Under the pieces are notes generated by a model. That model saw only the letters and a program-made list of their open reading frames with translations. It ran no database searches and was not told the DNA's origin. 49,921 bases of DNA, from assembly GCF_008039875.1 (NCBI RefSeq), contig NZ_VRUU01000029.1, forward strand, positions 1 to 49,921. Reading direction: 5' to 3'. Below are positions 32,699-43,012 of this stretch, in pieces. The position numbers and the translations under genes were made by a program. Position 1 is the first letter of the stretch, and every line of letters begins with the position of its first letter. The stretch comes from Methylobacterium sp. WL119. Its GTDB lineage: Bacteria > Pseudomonadota > Alphaproteobacteria > Rhizobiales > Beijerinckiaceae.

Positions 32699-33142
32699 CT
32701 AGAAGAGCGCGACGAGCCCGACGCCGAGGACCATCAGCACCCCGCCGAGGATGCGCCAAAGGCTGGCCGGGTGGCGCTCGAATCCGACCCAGCCGAAATT
32801 GTCCAGGACGATCGAGGTGGTCACGCCCGCCGTCACCAGCAGGCCGAGGAACGGAGCCGCACCGATCTGACGCGCGACGACGAACTGCGCGAGGATGATG
32901 CATCCGCCGAGGATGCCGCCGAGCCACGCCCACCACGGCATCGCCGCGGCCTGCGCCACCGTCGGCCACGCGAGCTTGCCCGCGAGCAGGCCGACCACGA
33001 GGATGCAGGTGGCCGTGCCGGCGACGACGATCAGGCCCGCCGTCAACGATTCGTCCAAGCCCTTCGACAGCGCGCCGTTCTGCCCGGCCTGGACGGCGTT
33101 GGCGACGCCGGCGAGAAGCACGAAGCCGTAGAGATACCACAT
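32699..33142 (-). CDS. YdcZ-type DMT transporter, 147 aa
   Basis: Five hydrophobic segments (from MWYLYGFVLLAGVANAVQAG to GGVLMVLGVGLVALF) with NGALSKGLDESLTAGLIVVA fit the DMT/YdcZ (PF04657-type) small membrane proteins, which are about 145 aa. Substrates are unknown; some family members have been linked to drug or metabolite export. It is the only transporter in this part, and the ATG at 33142 is the sole good start. Confidence 0.8.
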   Translation of the reverse strand: MWYLYGFVLLAGVANAVQAGQNGALSKGLDESLTAGLIVVAGTATCILVVGLLAGKLAWPTVAQAAAMPWWAWLGGILGGCIILAQFVVARQIGAAPFLGLLVTAGVTTSIVLDNFGWVGFERHPASLWRILGGVLMVLGVGLVALF

Positions 33143-33437
33143 GGTCGCGATCTCGCATGATGAGATCTGTCGACATAGGGCGCCGAGCTCAGATGCGGAT
33201 CGATGGGACCGGCGACATCTCGTCCTTCGCGCCTCTCGTGCACAATTCGACGGGCGGGAAACGCCGAAGATATTTTAGACGCGCGAGCTTCATAGGCCTG
33301 CGACGCGACGCATCAACGGCACCGGCCGACGAGGATTCGCCGCTTCGAAAGGCCGCCTCGTCGTCGACGTCGCCGCCGACGCGTGCGCGGAGGCCTTCGC
33401 CGTCGCAGGTTCGGAAGTGGATCGAACGGGAACGGCG
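33143..33437. other. 295-bp gap, no supported gene
   Basis: It contains the promoter region of the DMT gene (GATCTC...GAGATC inverted repeat at about 33155-33173) and nothing else that I can support. The minus-strand frame that continues from the chimera here is a different frame. Confidence 0.35.
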
Positions 33438-35391
33438 CTAATCGCGAAGTGCCGCTGCGAGCTCGGCGAAGGCGTCGGTGCTCGCGGGTTGCCAGGGGTC
33501 TTGCCGCAAGGCCGCGTAGATCCTCGGAATGACGATCACGGCTTGGTCGAGCTCGGGGTCCGAGCCGGCGTGATAGCCGCCCATCACGCGCAGGTCGCTG
33601 GTGTCCTCGTAGCGCATGATCAGGTTCTTCAGGGCGCGGACGAGGTCCCTCTGCTCCCGTGTCCAGACCAGGTCGGCAAGCCGGGAGATCGAGCCGAGCA
33701 GGCTGATCGCCGGATAGCGGCCCTGGTCGGCGATCGACCGGTCGAGCACGATATGGCCGTCGAGCGTGCCGCGGATGCTGTCGGCCACCGGGTCGTTGTG
33801 GTCGTCGCCATCGACCAGGACCGAGAAGATGCCCGAGATCGTCCCGCCGCCCTCGATGCCCGGCCCGGCCCGTTCGAGGAGCCGCGGCAGATCGCCGATT
33901 ACGCTGGGCGGATAGCCGCGCGCCACGGGGGGCTTGCCCGCCGCCAAGGCCACGTCCCGCGCGGCATGGGCGAAGCGGGTGACGGAATCCACGATCAGCA
34001 GGACCGATTGCCCGCGGTCGCGAAGGTATTCCGCGACCGCCATGGCGGTCTTCGGCGCCTGACGGCGCATCATCGGGCTCTCGTTGCCGGTCGCGACGAC
34101 GACGGATCGCGCGCGGCTCGCCTGGATCGGGCCTTCGAGAAACTCGCGCACCTCGCGTCCGCGCTCGCCGACCAGGGCGACCACGACGGTGTCGAACCCC
34201 TCGCACCGGGCATGCCTGGCCGAGCGACTGAGAAACATCGCCGCCTGTCCGGCTGGATTGCCGCCGCTGATGATGTTGGTCTCGGCGTTTCGGCAATAGC
34301 GCGCCTCGATCTCCGTCGCCGCGTAATAGATGCCCGCGCCTTCGAACGCCTCGAGCCGATCGATCGGCAGGCGGCGGTACTGGACACCGGTCGCGACGAC
34401 GACGGCGCGTCCGCGAACGCGCTGATCGTTCTCGAAGGTCGCGCAGAACCCTCCGTCTCCGAGCCGCTCGAGCTTGGCCACCCGTCGCGGCATCGCGAAC
34501 CGTGTTCCGAACTTCATCGCCTGGACCTCGCCGCGCCAGACCAGGTCGGCTCCGGAGATCCCCTGGGAAACCCATGTAGTTCTCGATGCGGCTCGACGTG
34601 CCGGCCTGGCCGCCGATCGCGACATCCTCGACCACCAGGGCGCGCAGTCCTTCGGCGCCGGCGTAGACGCCCGCCGCCACACCGGCCGGGCCGCCGCCGA
34701 CGATGAGCACGTCGAATGCCTCGTCGTCGATCAGGTCGTGGTTGAGGCCGAGCAGGTGGGCGATCTTGTCCGGCGTCGGCTCCGTCACGACGACGTCGCG
34801 CCCGAAGATCACGGGCGGCCGGTCCGCGCGCGTCGCGCAGCTCTCTGCCACGGCGGCGGCTTCGGGGCTGCCGAGGGCGTAGGACCTGTAGGGAAGCCGG
34901 TTGCGGCTCGCGAACTCCGCGATCCGCCGCACGGCCCGGTCGTCATCCTCGCCGATGAGCACCAGGGTGCCGTCATGGGTATCGAGCTGGCGCCGCCGCC
35001 GTGCGGCGAGAACCGTGATGACGATATCGGACATCTCGGGGATCTCCGACATCAGCCGCAGCATCTCCAGACGCGGCACCTCGATCACGGTGGTGTCCTG
35101 GACCGCCCGCATGGGCATCGACCAGTTCCCGCCATTCAGAAACGCGATCTCGCCCATGAACTGCGTCGGCCCGAGCGTCGAAGGAAGATGGCGCTCGTTC
35201 GTGAACGGATTCACGACTTCGATCTCGCCCGTCTCGACATAGACGAAGCGATCGGCGCGCTCGCCCGCGCGTGCGAGGAAAGCCCCGGCGGGGTAATTCC
35301 GCGCGACGCCGGCAGACCGAAGCGCTGCGACATGCGAGCCCGCGAGTGGGATGCGCTGCATCTCGCGCAGGTCTCGACCGATCGTCTCCAT
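33438..35391 (-). pseudogene. Chimera: cNMP-binding/thioredoxin-reductase-like protein, frameshifted, fused to FliI C-terminus
   Basis: From 35391 the first frame encodes a cyclic-nucleotide-binding domain (about residues 20-140) and the FAD-binding start of a thioredoxin-reductase-like protein (VLIVGGGPAGVAAGVYAG, then ENYMGFP). At about 34561-34566 the frame shifts; the continuation GISGADLVWRGEVQAMKFGT lies in another frame and runs to SGGNPAGQAAMFLSR. From about 34223 the reading frame changes protein: VVVALVGERGREVREFLEGP, LLIVDSVTRFAHAARDVALA and VLVDGDDHNDPVADSIRGTL are FliI/F1-type ATPase motifs (Walker B, DGDDHNDP), without the Walker A. Stop at 33438. No flagellar genes adjoin. Confidence 0.85.
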
Positions 35392-35662
35392 GTCCGCGTT
35401 TCCCCGCACGCTGTCTGGTGCGGCAGCATCGATCACGCCGCTCCGCCGGACAAGGTGCCGAGCGTGCAGGAGGCCCGAGCTGGCATCGGCCCGTCTCCGA
35501 AGCCGGCCGGTAACCGGCCTGCGAAGCATTTGCCTCTGAACGACCTGGCTCGCGCGCAAGACGCTCAGCCAGAGCACGGTGGCATCGTGTCGGATCGCGT
35601 CGCCACGCGTCCCACCGGAACACGCCTTCTCCGCGATCACGCTTGTCCGATGTCGGTCGGTT

Positions 35663-36583
35663 TCAGGGATGGTCGGGGGTCGCCCAGGGGGCTGCGGACA
35701 GCGTTTGGGCCAGGTAGGCGATCAGGGCCGTCACGCGAGCCGGACGCAACTCGCCCGGCGGCATGACGAGGTGCAGGGCGATCGGCGGCAGGGCCCAATC
35801 GGGCAGAACGCGCTCCAGGGTGCCGGCCTTGAGATCGTCCCAGATCATGAAGTCCGGCTGCACCGCCAGTCCGAGGCCGGCGCGCAAGGCCGGTGCGAGC
35901 GCCTCCGCATTGTTGGCCCGCATCGGGCCCTTCGGCACGATGGTCGCTTCGTTCCCCGCAGGGTCCGTGAATCGCCAGCGGTCGGACATCGGCAGGTGGG
36001 CATAGCCGAGGCAGGCATGCCGAACGAGGTCGTCCGGGTGCGCGGGGCGGCCGTGCCGTTGCAGGTAGCTCGGCGTGGCCACGAGCGAGCGGCGGACGGC
36101 GCAGAGCTTGCGGGCGCGCAACGAAGAATCCGGCAGTGCGGCGATGCGCAGTCCGATGTCGAAACCGCCGCCGATCAGGTCGACCACGGCGTCGCTCAGG
36201 TGCAGGTCGATCGAGACGGCAGGGTACCGCTCGAGGAAGTCCGGAAGCCGCGGCGTGACGTGGAGCAGGCCGAACGACATCGGCACAGCGAGCCGGACCA
36301 GGCCTTGAGGCTCGGAGGCGCCGGCCGAGGCCTCCGCCTCGGCGGCCTCTCCCTCGGCGAGGATGCGCGCGGCACCGTCCTTGGCTGCCCGCCCTGCCTC
36401 CGTCAGGGCGAGCTTGCGCGAGGTTCGATGGAACAGGCGGGCGCCGATGCGAGCCTCCAGCCGGCTCACCGCTTTCGAGACCGTCGCGTTTGACAACCCA
36501 AGCTCGGCGGCGGCGCGACCGAAGGAGCCGGCCTCCACGACCTTGGCGAAGATCGCCCAGGCCTCGAAATCGGGCAAGCGCAT
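35663..36583 (-). CDS. LysR-family transcriptional regulator, 306 aa
   Basis: The N-terminal winged helix ([38 protein letters not shown]) is followed by the effector-binding domain from about residue 90. It is divergent from the pirin gene by 124 bp, a common arrangement in proteobacteria, and is likely its regulator. The ligand is not known. The start ATG at 36583 is the natural family N-terminus. Confidence 0.9.
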   Translation of the reverse strand: MRLPDFEAWAIFAKVVEAGSFGRAAAELGLSNATVSKAVSRLEARIGARLFHRTSRKLALTEAGRAAKDGAARILAEGEAAEAEASAGASEPQGLVRLAVPMSFGLLHVTPRLPDFLERYPAVSIDLHLSDAVVDLIGGGFDIGLRIAALPDSSLRARKLCAVRRSLVATPSYLQRHGRPAHPDDLVRHACLGYAHLPMSDRWRFTDPAGNEATIVPKGPMRANNAEALAPALRAGLGLAVQPDFMIWDDLKAGTLERVLPDWALPPIALHLVMPPGELRPARVTALIAYLAQTLSAAPWATPDHP

Positions 36584-36707
36584 GCGGCAGATTCCGGAAA
36601 AGATGGGTTTCCATCGTTTCCCTTTCAGCCTTGGCTGACAAGCCGCATAACGCCTCGATCGTAGTCCCTATCGGTCTTCGAACGATCGAGCGAAGGAGGG
36701 ATCCATC

Positions 36708-37646
36708 ATGAGCTGGCACGGTGCGGAAGACCCGATCCCCGGGGATCGTTTCACCTGCGACGCGATCAAGACGCTGATCGTTCCGCGCTCGCGCGACCTC
36801 GGTTCGTTCGCGGTGCGGCGCGCCTTGCCGTCGGCGGAATGCCGGATGGTCGGCCCCTTCGTCTTCTTCGACCAGATGGGACCGTCCGAATTCCTTCTCG
36901 GCAAGGGCATGGACGTGCGGCCTCACCCGCATATCGGCCTGTCGACCGTCACCTATCTCTTCGACGGCGAGATCATGCACCGGGACAGCCTGGGCACCGC
37001 TTTGCCGATCCGTCCCGGCGAGCTCAACTGGATGACCGCCGGTCGCGGGATCACCCATTCCGAGCGCACGGGTGCGGATTTGCGGCAATCCGGCTCGAAC
37101 CTGTTCGGCATTCAGGCGTGGGTCGCCTTGAGCGCCAAGGACGAGGAATGTGCACCCGCCTTCGAGCATTACGATGCTGCGGCTCTGCCCACGCTCACGG
37201 GCGAGGGCAAGACGGTCCGTCTCATTGCCGGCGAGGCGTTCGGAGCCACATCACCGGTGCGGACGTCGAGCCCGATGGTCTACGCGGAAGCGGCGTTGGA
37301 CACTGGGGCGATGCTCCCCCTCGACCCGAACTACGACGAGCGGGCGATCTACACCGTGTCGGGCGTGATCGAGATCGCCGGCGACACCTTCGGTCCGGGC
37401 CAGCTCCTGGTCTTCAGGCCCGGCGACCGGATCAGCGTTCGCGCGACGGAAGGCGCCCGCTTCATGGTGCTCGGCGGCGAGCCGATGGATGGGCCGCGCC
37501 ACCTCTGGTGGAATTTCGTTTCCTCACGGCCCGAGCGGATCGAGCAGGCCAAGGCAGACTGGCGTCAGGCGCGCTTCGACACCGTCCCGGGCGATTCCGA
37601 GTTCATCCCGCTGCCCGACTCACCTCCGCCGGTGCGATACCCCTGA
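36708..37646 (+). CDS. Pirin family protein, 312 aa
   Basis: A bicupin of the pirin family: the N-terminal cupin has the metal ligands in [21 protein letters not shown] and [10 protein letters not shown] (His, His, His and Glu). The C-terminal cupin has [15 protein letters not shown]. Its length is normal. Pirins can act as quercetinases or as redox-sensing metal proteins. The ribosome binding site AAGGAGGG is strong and eight bases upstream. It is divergent from a LysR gene. Confidence 0.9.
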   Translation: MSWHGAEDPIPGDRFTCDAIKTLIVPRSRDLGSFAVRRALPSAECRMVGPFVFFDQMGPSEFLLGKGMDVRPHPHIGLSTVTYLFDGEIMHRDSLGTALPIRPGELNWMTAGRGITHSERTGADLRQSGSNLFGIQAWVALSAKDEECAPAFEHYDAAALPTLTGEGKTVRLIAGEAFGATSPVRTSSPMVYAEAALDTGAMLPLDPNYDERAIYTVSGVIEIAGDTFGPGQLLVFRPGDRISVRATEGARFMVLGGEPMDGPRHLWWNFVSSRPERIEQAKADWRQARFDTVPGDSEFIPLPDSPPPVRYP

Positions 37647-38160
37647 AGACGATCCAGGTGCGGCCAGCCGTTCGCGGGCCGGCCGCGCTTGGCGCGATTC
37701 CTGACGATTGCCGACTCCCAGGGCGTACGGATGTGGATCTGCCCGGCGGGAGGTTCGCAGATGGAGTATCCTCTCTGGAATCGAGGATCGAGGTCCGTTT
37801 CGCCCCCCAATCCGGAGGAGCCGGACGGCCGACGGATGAGCGCTTATCGGAAGCGCGCGCGGCGACCCAGGCGGTCGGCTCGGGTGCCTCTCACAAGCCG
37901 GCAGGCGAGTGCCCATCCTGGTGTTGAGCCGGCCGCGCGTCGGGGGCCCTTCGCGGGCGATGGGCTCGCGGGCCGGCAACGGCGGCGGCAAGGTCGAGCC
38001 TTTGATGATCGGGCCCCGGCCATGCCCGGATGAGAGGAGGGCAGCCTTGCGTTCCGCGTCGTCGGAAGGTCCGTTCCGGTGCCGGCCTTCGCGGATCAGC
38101 GGCAGCCATCGGACCCTGGGACGGCAACAACCCGAGCGTCGGGTGTGGTAGAAGGCGGAC
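37647..38160. other. 514-bp gap, no supported gene
   Basis: Frames on both strands are open but biased to Arg/Pro/Ala and lack ribosome binding sites. I see no RNA gene or repeat. It presumably carries the promoter for the antitoxin-like gene and the kinase. Confidence 0.35.
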
Positions 38161-38364
38161 ATGCCCGCCAAACACTCCCGCCACATCGCCCTTGCGGAAA
38201 CGCTTGTTGCCCGGGCCGACAGCCAGGTGGCCGAGGGCGCGTGCACCTCGACCCGCGACCTCGTCCGAACCGCCATCCGGATCCTGCGCAGCAGGGACGC
38301 GGGCGAGGCCACCAGTCTGACGGCCCGCGGGGCGCCGGCGTCACTCCGTCGGCGACGGGGCTGA
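38161..38364 (+). CDS. Orphan ParD-like ribbon-helix-helix antitoxin, 67 aa
   Basis: The segment IALAETLVARADSQVAEGAC followed by TSTRDLVRTAIRILRSRD matches the RHH DNA-binding fold of ParD/CC2985-type antitoxins. The C-terminal 24 residues (EATSLTARGAPASLRRRRG) are arginine-rich and do not look like a toxin-binding tail, and no ParE toxin follows. AGAAGG is present about eight bases upstream. The hybrid kinase starts 4 bp after its stop. Confidence 0.65.
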   Translation: MPAKHSRHIALAETLVARADSQVAEGACTSTRDLVRTAIRILRSRDAGEATSLTARGAPASLRRRRG

Positions 38365-38368
38365 GTCG

Positions 38369-41173
38369 ATGGTGGTTGCTTCGGCTCTCGCCGGCGGCGG
38401 CGACATGGGCGCGCTCATGCGTGCCTACGATTGGTCGGTCACATCGCTCGGGCCGCAGGAGCACTGGCCCCAACCGCTCCTGACCCTTGTGCGGGTGATG
38501 CTGAACTCGCGGCAGCCCATGTTCATCTGCTGGAGCGGGGACCGCACCCTGGTCTACAACGACGCCTACGTGCCCATGCTGGGCGAGAGGCACCCCACAG
38601 CCCTCGGTCGCCCGTTCTTCGAGACTTGGCCTGAAGTCCGAGGCGAGGTGGGAGTTTTGATGGATCGCGTGTTTGCGGGAGAGCCCGTGCACATGGACGA
38701 CCTGCAGCTCACCCTCCACCGCAACGGCTACCCGGAAGAAACGCACTTCGCCTTCTCCTACACTCCTGTACCCGGCGATGATGATGCGGTCCTCGGCCTG
38801 TTCTGCGCCTGCACCGAGACGACCCGCCAAGTGCTCGCCGAGCGACAAGCCGCTTCCGAACGGCAGCGGCAGCAGGCTTTGCTCCAGCAGATGCCCGGGT
38901 TCGTCGCCGTGCTGCGCGAACCGAGCCATATCTTCGAGTACGTCAACGATGCCTACGTCACGGTCGCGGGTCGACGCGCTTACATCGGGCGCAATGTCCG
39001 CGAGGTGTTTCCGGAACTGGTCGGCCAAGGGTTCTACGAGCTTCTCGACCTGGTGTATTCGACCGGCGAGCCATTCACGGCCCGTGCCGTTCCGATCCGG
39101 TTCGCGGGCGAGGATAGCGACCGGTACCTCGACTTCCTCTACCAGCCCATTCGCGACGCGGACGGGGCCGTCACCGGCATCTTCGCCGGCGGCTACGAGG
39201 TCTCGGACCAGATCCGTTCGCAGGCCGCCCTGGCCGAAAGCGAGAGCCGCTACCGCACCCTGTTCGAGAGCATCGACGTCGGGTTCTGCATCATCGAGGT
39301 GACGTTCGACGATGCGGACCGGGCCATCGACTACCGCATCCTCGAAGCCAACCCCGCCTTCGAACGGCAGACCGGCGCCGACGTGGTCGGCCGGTGGGTC
39401 AGCGAGTTCGCTCCCGATCTCGAACGCCATTGGTTCGACACGTATGGGCGCGTCGCACGGACGGGCGAATCCTCCCATTTCGAGAACAGGGCCGACGTGT
39501 TCGGGCGCTGGTTCGACGTGCGCGCCCTGCGCGTCGGTGATCCAGCCGCGCGCCGGGTCGCCGTGCTCTTCAGCGACATCTCCGAGCGCAAGCGCATGGA
39601 GGAAGAACTCCAGGTTCTGAACACCACCCTCGAGCAGCAGGTCTTCGAGCGAACGGCCGAGCGCGACAGGCTCTGGACGTTGTCCGAGGACATGCTGGCC
39701 CGGGCCAACTACGAAGGGATGATGTCGGCGGTCAGCCCGGCCTGGACCCGGGTGCTCGGCTGGTCCGAGGCCGAGCTCCTGTCGCGATCCTACGGGACCT
39801 TCATGCACCCGGACGACATGGAACGGACGCTGGACGGCCTCGCCCGGATGGGGGAAACGAGGCAGCCGGCTCGCTTCGAGAACCGCATCGCCACCAAGGA
39901 CGGGAGTTGGAAGCCCCTCGAGTGGATGGTCGTGCCCGAGGCCGACGGGACGCACTTCATCGCCGTCGGTCGTGACCTGACCATCGTCAAGGCGCGCGAG
40001 ACGGAGCTTGCCTCCGCCCAGGAGGCGTTGCGCCAGGCTCAGAAGATGGAAGCGGTCGGCCAGCTCACCGGCGGCGTCGCGCATGACTTCAACAATCTCC
40101 TCACCGTCATCAAGTCGTCTACCGACCTGCTCAAGCGTCCGGACCTGCCGGAGGAGCGACGCCAGCGCTACATCGGCGCGATCTCCGACACCGTCGCCCG
40201 CGCTGCCAAGCTCACCGGTCAGCTCCTCGCCTTCGCGCGCCGGCAGGCATTGAAGCCGGAGGTCTTCGATGCCGGCCGGAGCGTTCTTACCATCAGCGAC
40301 ATGGTCGGCACCCTGAGCGGTTCGCGCGTCAAGATCGTCACGGACATCCCGGACGAGCCGTGCTTCATCGACGCCGACCCGAGCCAGTTCGACACGGCCT
40401 TGGTGAACATGGCGGTCAATGCCCGCGATGCGATGGATGGCGAAGGTACCCTCACCATCACGGTGCACCCCGTCTCCACCATCCCACCGATCCGCAGCCA
40501 CCCCGCCGTATCGGGCGACTTCGTCGCGGTGTGCATCGAGGACACGGGGGCAGGCATCGCCCCCGACCGGATCGAGCACATCTTCGAGCCGTTCTTCACG
40601 ACCAAGGGCGTCGGGCAGGGAACGGGCCTCGGTCTGAGCCAGGTCTTCGGCTTCGCGAAGCAATCCGGCGGCGAGATCCGGGTCCAAAGCACGGTCGGTC
40701 AGGGTACGATGTTCGTGCTGTACCTGCCGAAGGTGAAGGCCGCCCCCCCTTCGCCCGAGACGGAGCCCGAACCCCTCGTCGATGGTCACGGCACCTGCGT
40801 CCTGGTGGTCGAGGACAACGTGGATGTCGGGACGTTCGCGACCCAGACCCTGGCCGAGCTCGGCTACGTCACCGTCTGGGCGTCGGACGCCGAGGAGGCG
40901 CTGGCCGAGTTGGCCGCAGACGCTGCCCGCTTCGACGTCGTCTTCACCGACGTGGTGATGCCGGGCATGAACGGGATCGACCTCGCACACGAGATCCGCC
41001 GTCGGCATCACGACATGCCTGTTTTACTTGCCTCCGGCTACAGCCACGTTCTGGCGCAGAACGGCACCTACGGTTTCGAGCTCCTGCACAAGCCGTACTC
41101 GGTCGAGCAGCTTTCGCGTCTCCTTCGGAAGGTGGCCACTCGGCAGAGGCGCAGGCGCATCATAGGCCGCTAG
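38369..41173 (+). CDS. PAS-rich hybrid histidine kinase, 934 aa
   Basis: No membrane segments are seen, so it is probably cytoplasmic. Four PAS-like domains cover about residues 30-530. The kinase core has GGVAHDFNN (phospho-His572), NMAVNARDAM (N box), DTGAGI and TGLGLS; a C-terminal receiver has Asp861 in FTDVVMPG and HKPYS. This is the HWE-like/HisKA hybrid layout common in Methylobacterium, here with HisKA-type H box. The start may be 38369 or 38405. It lies 4 bp after the ParD-like gene. Signals are unknown; PAS domains suggest redox, light or small-molecule sensing. Confidence 0.9.
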   Translation: MVVASALAGGGDMGALMRAYDWSVTSLGPQEHWPQPLLTLVRVMLNSRQPMFICWSGDRTLVYNDAYVPMLGERHPTALGRPFFETWPEVRGEVGVLMDRVFAGEPVHMDDLQLTLHRNGYPEETHFAFSYTPVPGDDDAVLGLFCACTETTRQVLAERQAASERQRQQALLQQMPGFVAVLREPSHIFEYVNDAYVTVAGRRAYIGRNVREVFPELVGQGFYELLDLVYSTGEPFTARAVPIRFAGEDSDRYLDFLYQPIRDADGAVTGIFAGGYEVSDQIRSQAALAESESRYRTLFESIDVGFCIIEVTFDDADRAIDYRILEANPAFERQTGADVVGRWVSEFAPDLERHWFDTYGRVARTGESSHFENRADVFGRWFDVRALRVGDPAARRVAVLFSDISERKRMEEELQVLNTTLEQQVFERTAERDRLWTLSEDMLARANYEGMMSAVSPAWTRVLGWSEAELLSRSYGTFMHPDDMERTLDGLARMGETRQPARFENRIATKDGSWKPLEWMVVPEADGTHFIAVGRDLTIVKARETELASAQEALRQAQKMEAVGQLTGGVAHDFNNLLTVIKSSTDLLKRPDLPEERRQRYIGAISDTVARAAKLTGQLLAFARRQALKPEVFDAGRSVLTISDMVGTLSGSRVKIVTDIPDEPCFIDADPSQFDTALVNMAVNARDAMDGEGTLTITVHPVSTIPPIRSHPAVSGDFVAVCIEDTGAGIAPDRIEHIFEPFFTTKGVGQGTGLGLSQVFGFAKQSGGEIRVQSTVGQGTMFVLYLPKVKAAPPSPETEPEPLVDGHGTCVLVVEDNVDVGTFATQTLAELGYVTVWASDAEEALAELAADAARFDVVFTDVVMPGMNGIDLAHEIRRRHHDMPVLLASGYSHVLAQNGTYGFELLHKPYSVEQLSRLLRKVATRQRRRRIIGR

Positions 41174-41769
41174 CTCAAGCTCGCAGCGCGCGCGAGGTGC
41201 AAGACAGGGCGTTCGTCCAACCCTTCGAAGCGGCTCGCCCCGCCCTGCCTGCTCGCCCTGTTCTCGGTCAGACGAGTTGGCAAAAGTCGCCGATCCGCCG
41301 CCGGGCCGTCCATCATCCAGGTGGCAAGGTCGGCGTAGGCCCGGATCGGCGAGGCGCACGGCGATCCGGCATGTCCTGTTCCCGCCACAGCAGGGAGCGG
41401 CGCCCCTCTCGTTGCGGTGGCTCAAATGGTCGACGCTGTCGAGAACGCACCCGCCCAGGCACGCGACGTCCGCCACGCACGGCCCGCGGCAGCCGCAGCC
41501 GGAAGACCGCTACGCGCGCGAACGAACCTTCGGCCGAGCTCGACCCGGACGCATCGTCCCGGCGAGCGAACAGATCGGCGGACGCACCAAAGGTTTCGCG
41601 AGTTGCTGCGAGCCGCCCGCCGAGCGCTTCGTCAGCATTGATCATCGCCTCCCGCGGTTGATTTGCGTCGGAATTCTAGCGACAGTAGGGGCTTCCCTGC
41701 CACATGAAGCAGGTGGGATGGCGCTCTCCATTCGCACGCAACCTATCGATTCTGATCGTCTTGTTATGA
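41174..41769. other. 596-bp gap, no supported gene
   Basis: The GC-rich part (41174-41690) has only shadow-like frames. From about 41690 the base composition drops sharply to AT-rich, which continues into the PAS gene, suggesting either a promoter area or a segment of different origin. Confidence 0.4.
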
Positions 41770-42324
41770 ATTGGCGAAATAATTTTTATAACAAATGCTG
41801 CAGGACATTGTATCTATACGAGTGCCGAGTGGACGAATTGGACCGGTCAGGCCGGCGTTGATGCGCTGGGGAAAGGATGTCTTTCCAAAGTTCACCAGGA
41901 CGATCAGAGGATTGTTGAGAAAATCTTCTGCAAAGCGACGCAGCACGCCGCCGAATTCAGCATTCGCTATCGCCTTCTGAAGGCGAATGGCGCGCCGCAA
42001 TGGGTCGGTGCCGGTGGGGTGCCCTCATTCGGGATCTATGGGAACGCCTTCATCGGCTACGTCGGGACGATCACCGCCCTCGCCGAAGGGGCGACGGACA
42101 CGATCGCAGCCTACGGCAACGTCGAGCAAGTCAGGCCGCTCGGGCCTCATCCGGCAATGACGCCGGTCGATGCCCTCGACCGGATCGCCGACCACCTGAT
42201 CATCGCGCATTCGCTCATCGAGGCCGAGGGCTGCAAGGCCGCCCTGCCTGACGTCCGCAAGGCATTGTTCAGGGTCGGGCAGGCTCTCGCCTCGCGGATC
42301 ACGGATCAAGCACGGCTGAACTGA
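41770..42324 (+). pseudogene. PAS-domain protein fragment without a start codon
   Basis: From 41770 (just after TGA at 41767-41769) the frame encodes a PAS core: IIFITNAAGHCIYTSAEWTN, then TGQAGVDALGKGCLSKVHQD, FSIRYRLLKANGAPQWVGAG and FGIYGNAFIGYVGTITALAE. The C-terminal 70 residues are helical. No ATG, GTG or TTG lies in frame before the PAS core; the first internal GTG is at 42019. An ATG at 41766 is in another frame, and removing one T of the TTTTT run at 41783-41787 would join it to the PAS frame. Either the gene is frameshifted or it starts unusually. Confidence 0.7.
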
Positions 42325-42394
42325 GCCGAGGGGCAGCCGAGGTTCACCTGAGCGACCGACCTCCTCGCTGAGGTCCGGCCGAGGCAGAGCTGCC

Positions 42395-42994
42395 TCAAGC
42401 GGCGGACGTACGCGGGGAGACGGCGGCGAGGGGTGGAGCGTGCCGCAGGTCGGGCGGCGTCTTGAAATCTCGGGCCGCACCGCGGGACGCCGCGACCCCG
42501 CGCGGAAAGCCGCTGCGGTCCCGGTAGGATCGCCGACGACCCGATCTGCGGTCGTGCAGCACGGTGGTGGCTTGGGCGTCGATCAGGTCGATTGCGGTGA
42601 TGCCGAGCAGCAGCGCCAGAGCGACGACGACGTTGTCGCGCTTCGGGTTGTCCGGCCGAAGCACCGTCAGCGCGGTCGCGATATCAAGGCCGTCACCGGC
42701 GACTCGGCTCCAGAGCCCAAGCTTCTTGTCGACCGACAGCGAGAGGATGCCGCTGCCGATCTCCCGGACGCCGTAGGCGCGCACCAAAGCCTCCTTGCCC
42801 TCCATGCCGAGCGGGCGCGTGATGCGCTGCGGCGCCAGGAGCTCGGTCAGGCCGAGGCCGAGGCTGAACCAGCCGAGCCCTTTGGCAAGGCTGTCGGGTA
42901 TGCCGCGCGAGCTCGGCCCGGAGCGTATGACCTTCGGATCGCCCTCGGATCGCGTGATGTTCGTGAGGCGCGCGATGCTTGTCATGGTCTTCAT
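42395..42994 (-). CDS. Membrane protein of the alcohol dehydrogenase operon, 199 aa
   Basis: Two to three membrane helices are visible, at about residues 35-55 (GLGWFSLGLGLTELLAPQRI), 90-112 and 115-140 (NVVVALALLLGITAIDLIDA). The C-terminal 50 residues are basic and polar. It is 18 bp after the zinc dehydrogenase gene, and GAGAT precedes the ATG at 42994. Such proteins accompany SRPBCC/dehydrogenase genes in other alphaproteobacteria (recall). Function is unknown. Confidence 0.7.
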   Translation of the reverse strand: MKTMTSIARLTNITRSEGDPKVIRSGPSSRGIPDSLAKGLGWFSLGLGLTELLAPQRITRPLGMEGKEALVRAYGVREIGSGILSLSVDKKLGLWSRVAGDGLDIATALTVLRPDNPKRDNVVVALALLLGITAIDLIDAQATTVLHDRRSGRRRSYRDRSGFPRGVAASRGAARDFKTPPDLRHAPPLAAVSPRTSAA

Positions 42995-43012
42995 GGCCTA
43001 TCTCGCTGGATG

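Noticed and set aside
38096..41011. A 971-codon minus-strand frame opposite the hybrid kinase
   Set aside because: The plus strand carries clear PAS, kinase and receiver motifs; the opposite frame has biased composition and no family.
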